From CALBTQ01 sp036725605 (GTDB lineage: Bacteria > Lernaellota > Lernaellaia > Lernaellales > Lernaellaceae), in NCBI GenBank assembly GCA_036725605.1, contig DAIMDW010000013.1:1-64000 (forward strand): a DNA stretch of 64,000 bases. Direction: 5' to 3'. This document shows, one piece after another, positions 59,126 to 64,000 of the stretch (position 1 is its first letter; each line of letters begins with the position of its first letter). Position numbers and translations under genes: made by a program. Under the pieces are notes generated by a model that did no database searches, had not been told where the DNA came from, and saw only the letters and a program-made list of their open reading frames with translations.

Positions 59126-60373
59126 ATGTCCGACGTCAGACCTTTCCGCGGATATCGTCCGAAAACGGAATACGTTAAAGAGATCGCCAGCCCGCCGTAC
59201 GACGTGTTGAATTCGGCGGAAGCGCGCGAGATGGCCAAGGGCAACGCCCTTTCCTTCCTGCACGTGGTCAAGCCGGAAATCGACCTGCCGGAAGGCGCCG
59301 ACCTGTACTCCGATGTCGTCTATGCGACCGGCGCGAAAAACCTCACGCGGTTGATCGACGAGGGCTACCTCGTGCGCGACGATCGCCCCTGCTATTACGT
59401 CTATCAGCAGCGCATGGGTCAGCACACGCAGGTGGGCATCGTTGCGGCGATGAGCGTGGACGAGTACGAGCGCGACCTGATCAAAAAGCACGAGCACACG
59501 CGCAAAGACAAAGAAGACGATCGCACGCGCCACGTGCAGGAACTCAACGCCAACGCCGGGCCGGTGTTTCTGACCTACAAGGCGCGCGGGGACATCGACG
59601 CGATGGTCGATGCGATCCGCGCCGGCGCACCCACGTACGATTTCGTTGCCGCCGACGGCATCGGGCACACGCTGTGGGTGGTCGACGACCGGGAAACCAT
59701 CGACAAGCTGCAGGCGGCTTTCGCGCAGGTGCCGGCGCTGTACGTCGCCGACGGCCATCACCGCAGCGCCTCGGCCGCGCGCGTGGGCAAACTGCGGCGC
59801 GATGCCAATCCGCAGCACACCGGCAAGGAAGCGTACAATCATTTCCTGGCCGTGGCGTTCCCGGACAATCAACTCAAAATTCTCGATTACAACCGCGTGG
59901 TCAAAGACCTCAACGGCTTGTCGCCCGACGATTTCCTGACACGCGTGAAAGAGAAATTCGAGATCATTCCCTGCGCCACGCCGCCGCCCAAATGCATGCG
60001 GCACGTCGGCATGTACGTGGGGAAAAATCGTTGGTGGCGGTTGATCGCCAAGGACGACACCTTCCCGGCCGACGACCCGGTGGGCAGCCTGGATGTGCAG
60101 ATCCTCTGGGAGAACCTGCTGCACCCCGTGTTGGGCATCGGCGATCCGCGCACCGACAAGCGCATCGATTTCGTCGGCGGCATTCGGGGCATCAAGGAAT
60201 TGGAGCGGCTGGTCGACAGCGGCGCCTACGCGGTGGCGTTCGCGATGTTCCCCACTACGGTCGATCAGCTCATGGCCATCGCCGACGCGAACATGGTCAT
60301 GCCGCCCAAATCGACCTGGTTCGAACCGAAATTGCGTTCCGGCATCGTCGTGCGTCTGCTCGTCGACGACTGA
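59126..60373 (+). CDS. DUF1015 family protein
   Basis: 415 aa. DUF1015 pattern: MSDVRPFRGYRPKTEYVKEI, ASPPYDVLNSAEAREMAKGN, SFLHVVKPEIDLP, HEHTRKDKEDDRTRHVQELN, ALYVADGHHRSASAARVG. The conserved E-x-T and DGHHR regions suggest a nucleotide- or phosphate-handling enzyme, and relatives include a free-serine kinase (SerK) in archaea, which fits the serine genes next door. Cytosolic. Start at 59126 by position after GGGGGTAGGC. Kinase activity is inference, not shown. Confidence 0.88.
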   Translation: MSDVRPFRGYRPKTEYVKEIASPPYDVLNSAEAREMAKGNALSFLHVVKPEIDLPEGADLYSDVVYATGAKNLTRLIDEGYLVRDDRPCYYVYQQRMGQHTQVGIVAAMSVDEYERDLIKKHEHTRKDKEDDRTRHVQELNANAGPVFLTYKARGDIDAMVDAIRAGAPTYDFVAADGIGHTLWVVDDRETIDKLQAAFAQVPALYVADGHHRSASAARVGKLRRDANPQHTGKEAYNHFLAVAFPDNQLKILDYNRVVKDLNGLSPDDFLTRVKEKFEIIPCATPPPKCMRHVGMYVGKNRWWRLIAKDDTFPADDPVGSLDVQILWENLLHPVLGIGDPRTDKRIDFVGGIRGIKELERLVDSGAYAVAFAMFPTTVDQLMAIADANMVMPPKSTWFEPKLRSGIVVRLLVDD

Positions 60374-60387
60374 CCGGGTGAATGTTT

Positions 60388-60415
60388 TTGGCCTTCGTCA
60401 TATTGACGGTATACA
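60388..60415 (+). promoter_or_regulatory. possible internal promoter before serA
   Basis: TTGGCC (60388-60393) and TATACA (60410-60415), spacer 16 bp, in the 67-bp gap before the dehydrogenase gene. Weak match. Confidence 0.3.
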
Positions 60416-60440
60416 CACGCTCTCGTAAGGAGGCTGGAAA

Positions 60441-61319
60441 ATGTTGATTCTGATTTCCGACGCATTCGACAACGTGCTGCCCGGCAAACTCACTCAATTC
60501 GGTGAAGTGACCGACGATCAGGCCCGCCTGCCGGAGGCGGACATCGTCCTGATTCGTTCCAAAACCAAGTGCACCAAGGAGTGGATCGACCGGGCGACCA
60601 ACCTCAAATTGATCATCCGCGGCGGCGTGGGCATGGACAACATCGACCGCGAATACGCCGCGAGCAAAGGCATCAAGTCCATCAACACGGCGGCGGCTTC
60701 GGCGATCGCGGTGGCGGAACTGTCCTTCGCGCTGATGCTGGCCGTGCCGAACCGGCTCATCGAAGGCCACAACGGCATGAAAGACGGCAAGTGGCTCAAA
60801 AAGGAACTCAAGCGCACCGAGCTGTTCGGCAAAACGCTGGGCCTGCTGGGCATCGGCAACATCGGCACGGAAGTGGCCAAACGCGCCGCCGCTTTCGGCA
60901 TGAAGGTCATCGCCTATCGGCAGTCGGACAAGCCGTCCGATTACGCCGAGGTGGTGGCGAACGTCGACGAGCTGTACGCGCGCGCCGATTACATTTCCAT
61001 TCACCTGCCGCTCAACGACGGCTCCAAGGGGATGATCGACGCGGCGGCGATCGCCAAGATGAAAGACGGCGTGATCATCGTCAACACCGGCCGCGGCAAG
61101 GTCGTCATCGAGCCGGATCTGGCCGCCGCCCTGACCGCCGGCAAGGTTGCTGCATACGCCACCGATGTGTGGTATTCTGATCCGCCGGCCGACGATTGTC
61201 CGCTGTTGCACGCGCCCAACGTGATCATGACGCCGCACATCGGCGCCAGCACCAAAGAGAACATGGGCCGTATCGGCGAGATCGCGGTGCAGATTATTTC
61301 CGAATTTATAAAAGATTAA
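60441..61319 (+). CDS. serA: short D-3-phosphoglycerate dehydrogenase-like protein
   Basis: 292 aa. D-isomer 2-hydroxyacid dehydrogenase: LIIRGGVGMDNIDREYAASK, NAD-binding LGLLGIGNIGTEVAKRAA, ADYISIHLPLNDGSKGMID, VIIVNTGRGKVV and catalytic His in MTPHIGASTKEN. It is much shorter than serine-feedback-regulated SerA, lacking the ACT domain. AAGGAGG precedes ATG. Placement directly before serC makes the first step of serine synthesis (3-phosphoglycerate to phosphohydroxypyruvate) the best guess; hydroxypyruvate or glyoxylate reductase is the alternative. Confidence 0.85.
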   Translation: MLILISDAFDNVLPGKLTQFGEVTDDQARLPEADIVLIRSKTKCTKEWIDRATNLKLIIRGGVGMDNIDREYAASKGIKSINTAAASAIAVAELSFALMLAVPNRLIEGHNGMKDGKWLKKELKRTELFGKTLGLLGIGNIGTEVAKRAAAFGMKVIAYRQSDKPSDYAEVVANVDELYARADYISIHLPLNDGSKGMIDAAAIAKMKDGVIIVNTGRGKVVIEPDLAAALTAGKVAAYATDVWYSDPPADDCPLLHAPNVIMTPHIGASTKENMGRIGEIAVQIISEFIKD

Positions 61320-61336
61320 TGGCAAGGAGTGAACGC

Positions 61337-62416
61337 ATGAAACGGGTGCACAATTTCTATGCCGGTCCCGCCGCGCTTCCGCTGGAGGCGTTGCAGGCCG
61401 CGTACGACGAGTTTTTCGATTTCCAGGGCTCGGGCATGTCGGTGATGGAAACCAGCCACCGCTCGAAGGAATACGACGCCGTGCACAACGAAGCCGTCGC
61501 TCTGGTGAAAAAGCTGCTTGCTCTGCCCGATAACTACCACGTGCTGTTTTTGCAGGGCGGCGCCAGCCTGCAGTTCGCCATGGTGCCGATGAACCTGCTC
61601 GGTCCCGAACTCAGCGCCGACTACGTGCTCACCGGCGCCTGGTCGAAAAAGGCGATCAAAGAAGCCAAGGGCATCGGCAAAACCCGCGTCGCGGCCACCT
61701 CCGAAGAAGCCGGTTTCACCTTCATTCCGACCGAGCTGGATCTCGATCCGCAGGCCCGGTATGTGCACATCACCAGCAACAACACGATCAAGGGCACGCA
61801 GTTCATGCAGTTCCCCGACACCGGCGACGTGCCGTTGATCGCCGACATGTCTTCGGACATGCTGTGGCGTCCCTTCGACGTCAAGCCCTTCGGCATCATC
61901 TACGCCGGCGCGCAGAAGAACCTCGGCCCGTCGGGCGTGACGCTGGTCATCCTCCGCGACGACATGCTGGAAAAATGCAATCCCGCGCTGCCCACGATGC
62001 TGCAGTACAAAACCTTCGTCGAGTCCAACTCGCTGTACAACACCGCGCCGACCTTCGGCATCTACATGCTGCGCAACGTGCTGCGGTGGCTCGATACGAG
62101 CGGCGGTCTGGCGGCGATGGAAGCGCGCAACCGCAAAAAGGGCGACATGCTTTACGGCATGATCGACGGCTCGAACGGCTACTACAATTGCCCGGTGAAG
62201 AAGGAAGACCGTTCGTTGATGAACGTCGTGTTCCGTCTGCCCAACGAAGAACTGGAAGCCAAGTTCATCGCCGAAGGCAAAGCCAACGACTTCATCGGCC
62301 TCAAAGGTCATCGCAGCGTCGGCGGCTGCCGCGTGTCGATGTACAACGCCACCTCGCCCGAGTCGATCGCCGCGCTGGTGGAATTCATGAAAGACTTTAT
62401 GAGCAAAAACGGATAA
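61337..62416 (+). CDS. serC: phosphoserine aminotransferase
   Basis: 359 aa, PLP enzyme converting phosphohydroxypyruvate plus glutamate to phosphoserine (also used in B6 synthesis). Starts RVHNFYAGPAALPLEALQAA; GMSVMETSHRSKEYD, VLFLQGGASLQFAMVPMNLL, VHITSNNTIKGTQ and the PLP lysine Lys194 in YAGAQKNLGPSG. Full length. AAGGAGTG precedes the ATG at 61337, 17 bp after serA. Ends before the hairpin chain. No serB is seen in the window. Confidence 0.96.
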   Translation: MKRVHNFYAGPAALPLEALQAAYDEFFDFQGSGMSVMETSHRSKEYDAVHNEAVALVKKLLALPDNYHVLFLQGGASLQFAMVPMNLLGPELSADYVLTGAWSKKAIKEAKGIGKTRVAATSEEAGFTFIPTELDLDPQARYVHITSNNTIKGTQFMQFPDTGDVPLIADMSSDMLWRPFDVKPFGIIYAGAQKNLGPSGVTLVILRDDMLEKCNPALPTMLQYKTFVESNSLYNTAPTFGIYMLRNVLRWLDTSGGLAAMEARNRKKGDMLYGMIDGSNGYYNCPVKKEDRSLMNVVFRLPNEELEAKFIAEGKANDFIGLKGHRSVGGCRVSMYNATSPESIAALVEFMKDFMSKNG

Positions 62417-62440
62417 CCGATCCGTTACCGCCATACACAA

Positions 62441-62650
62441 TGGGGCGACTTCCTGACGGGAGTCGCCCCAACTGCTTAAAAAGTCATCCCTGACTTTTTA
62501 TGCTGACGGTCGACGAAAAGCGCGGTTTTCGTCTCCCTTCATTTTCAGCGAATTCACATCGCTGAAAATGGCAATCCATCCATGGATTGCGGCAAAACTG
62601 CTTGTACGGCAGCTTTGCCAGGGGCGACTTCCTGACGGGAGTCGCCCCAA
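62441..62650. repeat. chain of seven consecutive hairpins flanked by 31-bp direct repeats
   Basis: Inverted repeats in order: 62441-62470 (10-bp arms), 62478-62499 (9), 62512-62533 (8), 62540-62570 (11), 62571-62590 (9), 62591-62619 (11, one mismatch) and 62621-62649 (9-10). The first and last units share an identical 31-bp sequence at 62442-62472 and 62621-62651, itself palindromic (GGGGCGACT...AGTCGCCCC). It fills nearly all of the 255-bp gap between serC and the kinase gene. Not a CRISPR: spacers and repeats differ in length and each unit is a different palindrome. Confidence 0.85.
62478..62499. terminator. bidirectional terminator within the hairpin chain
   Basis: AAAAAGTCA (62478-62486) and TGACTTTTT (62491-62499) with a 4-base loop give an A-stem-T form that can end transcription from serC and from the converging kinase gene. 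Confidence 0.55.
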
Positions 62651-62671
62651 CATTTTAATTGTTTATGAATA

Positions 62672-64000
62672 TTAGTTACTGTCGAGTTTGTTCAACGTTT
62701 CCAGGGTCAGGCGCAACAGTTCTTCCAGCTTGTTCATGCGCCCCGCCGCGTGCGACAGCTTGCCCGAGCGGGCCAGTTTTTCCAGTTCGAAGGCCTGTCC
62801 ACGCAACGGCGCGACGCGCATGAGTTCGGCCAGTTCCTTGATCTCCTCGCTGAACATCGCGATGCGGTCGATGTCCTCTTCGGCCCAGGCGCGTTTGAGC
62901 AGCTCGAATGTTTCGCTCACCTGCGCCGTAAACTTTTCACTGGTGCGGCGCACCAGGTCATCGTTGTGATCGAACGCCTCCAGCAGCATGTTGAGCGTGA
63001 TCGGCTTGTCGGTCAGCCGGCGTTCGGCGTCGAATACCTCGTCACGATCGAGCCACTTTTCCATCGTCTGTTGCACCTCGCCGATCTGCAGCGGCTTGGG
63101 CAACGCATCGTCGGCGCCCGCATCGACAAACTGCAGGCGCTGGGCGGGCTCGGCCCCGGCGTACAGACCGATGATCGGCACGGGCACTTCACGCGCGGTC
63201 AGTTTTTGTCGCAAATTTTCGACGACCTGACGCCCCAACGTGGTCAGCGACCGCGCATCGAGCAAAACCAGATCGATCGACGCCCCCTCGATTTCCAACA
63301 GCGCGTCTTCCAGGTCGGAGACCGCCTTGGTGCGGTAACCCAATTTATCCAACAGGTGCGTCACGGCGAGTTGACCGACGCTGTCGGCGTCCATGCATAA
63401 AATCGTCCGCTGCCCGCGCATGCCTTCCTGCAGCGAATGACGGGTGATGATCTTGCGATCCTCCATCGGCAGGTCGCTGTCCTTGAGCGCGGCAATGTTG
63501 ATCAGGGTCTGGAAGAACCGCGCCGGCTTGAGCGGATGAGTGAGATAGGCGGTAAAGCCGATTTCCCGCAGGCGCGCCGCATCGCCGCGACGGCCGGTCG
63601 AGGTCAGCATGATCAGCGAGGTCTTGTCCAGCTTTTCATTGGCGCGCACGGCGCGGCCCAGGTCCTCCGCCTCCTGCCCCATCAACCTGGTGGCGATAAT
63701 CAGCGCGTCGAAGGGCGTCTCGTTGGCCACTGCGCCCTGCATCATCGACAAGGCGAGCTTGGGCGACTGCGTCTCGCGCACGATGCAGCCCCACCCGGCA
63801 AGCTGTTCCAGCAGTTGCGCCGAGTTGTCCTCGTCGTCGCCGACGATCAACAAACGCATGCCGCGCACCGAGGCGACCGGTCGATGTTCGTCGACCGCCT
63901 GGGCCTTGGCGTAAGGCAACGTGAAGCGATAGGTGACGCCCTGCGCGGGATCGAAATCGACGGCGAATTTTCCGCCCATCGCCGCGGCCAGGCGCTGCAC
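62672..64000 (-). CDS. hybrid histidine kinase, C-terminal part (partial at window edge)
   Basis: 442 aa visible, running off the right edge; the first residues (RLAAAMGGKFAVDFDPAQG, VTYRFTLPY) are the end of a HATPase domain, so the true start lies beyond 64000. Then a receiver-like domain (LLIVGDDEDNSAQLLEQLAG) whose phospho-Asp position reads LIIATRLMG, so the acceptor is lost. A second receiver (TILCMDADS, IDLVLLDARSLTTLG) keeps the Asp, and there is an HPt-like helical domain (about 345-440, KFTAQVSETFELLKRAW) where the phospho-His region reads MFSEEIKELAELM, without His. A phosphorelay protein with at least two dead modules; signal and output unknown. Confidence 0.8.
   Translation of the reverse strand: MQRLAAAMGGKFAVDFDPAQGVTYRFTLPYAKAQAVDEHRPVASVRGMRLLIVGDDEDNSAQLLEQLAGWGCIVRETQSPKLALSMMQGAVANETPFDALIIATRLMGQEAEDLGRAVRANEKLDKTSLIMLTSTGRRGDAARLREIGFTAYLTHPLKPARFFQTLINIAALKDSDLPMEDRKIITRHSLQEGMRGQRTILCMDADSVGQLAVTHLLDKLGYRTKAVSDLEDALLEIEGASIDLVLLDARSLTTLGRQVVENLRQKLTAREVPVPIIGLYAGAEPAQRLQFVDAGADDALPKPLQIGEVQQTMEKWLDRDEVFDAERRLTDKPITLNMLLEAFDHNDDLVRRTSEKFTAQVSETFELLKRAWAEEDIDRIAMFSEEIKELAELMRVAPLRGQAFELEKLARSGKLSHAAGRMNKLEELLRLTLETLNKLDSN

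Noticed and set aside
62441..62650. CRISPR array
   Set aside because: Only two identical units, 179 bp apart; the intervening DNA is other palindromes, and no cas genes are present.

Overview
This 64 kb window comes from a GC-rich, Gram-negative bacterium. Evidence for an outer membrane is the set of lipoproteins, a Blc-type lipocalin and a type IV-like pilin. Three lipoproteins carry long runs of aspartate, and the window also holds a PHA-type regulator, a PgpH-type HD phosphodiesterase and a sigma-54 pilin promoter. Together these suggest an uncultured deltaproteobacteria-like lineage. That placement is inference; no rRNA gene is present.

Layout. (1) 1-4.4 kb is an AT-richer accessory segment. 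It holds an Asp-rich beta-propeller lipoprotein, a protein with six N-terminal F-x-P-A repeats and a CHAP/NlpC-like catalytic region, two truncated genes meeting tail to tail, a 55-bp direct repeat at both ends, and a DnaJ-type zinc-finger protein. (2) 4.5-7.4 kb: cmk, a DUF192 lipoprotein, a SHOCT lipoprotein and an RNase Z-like hydrolase. (3) 7.6-18.2 kb is the conserved translation/RNA cluster rimP-nusA-ylxR-infB-DUF503-rbfA-nrnA-truB-rpsO-pnp, with a leader attenuator, an rpsO promoter and a strong terminator after pnp, followed by dut and nfi. (4) 19.3-26.2 kb: a PhaR-like regulator, then a GT-C glycosyltransferase, a UbiA-type prenyltransferase, a geranylgeranyl-reductase-type flavoprotein and a solute-binding-like lipoprotein, ending in a ceramidase-like protein. 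(5) 26.4-37.7 kb: a degenerate aspartyl protease-PDZ lipoprotein, a GH36 alpha-galactosidase, an apparently inactive M23 protein, an Asp-rich lipoprotein, a NodU-type carbamoyltransferase paired with a six-hairpin glycosidase, and glycerate 2-kinase.

(6) 37.7-42.8 kb is the classic minus-strand cluster yjbQ, phoH, pgpH-type gene, ybeY, corC, with overlapping genes. (7) 42.8-46.9 kb: an orphan pilin with a sigma-54 promoter, then a GT-C membrane protein and a sulfatase-fold lipoprotein. (8) 46.9-54.6 kb: yebC-ruvC-ruvA-ruvB-LMW phosphatase-cupin-beta-CASP nuclease, converging on lon. (9) 54.9-59 kb: a PEBP lipoprotein, tRNA-Leu(CAG), lipocalin and a YgiQ radical SAM protein. (10) 59-64 kb: a serine-pathway operon (DUF1015 protein, short SerA-like dehydrogenase, SerC), a chain of seven hairpins, and the 3' part of a hybrid histidine kinase whose first receiver and HPt domains lack their phospho-acceptors.

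The two most unusual items are the repeat-flanked F-x-P-A/CHAP-like gene with its coupled lipoprotein (a possible effector and cognate lipoprotein pair) and the seven-hairpin chain at 62441-62650. Both are proposals from sequence reading only.
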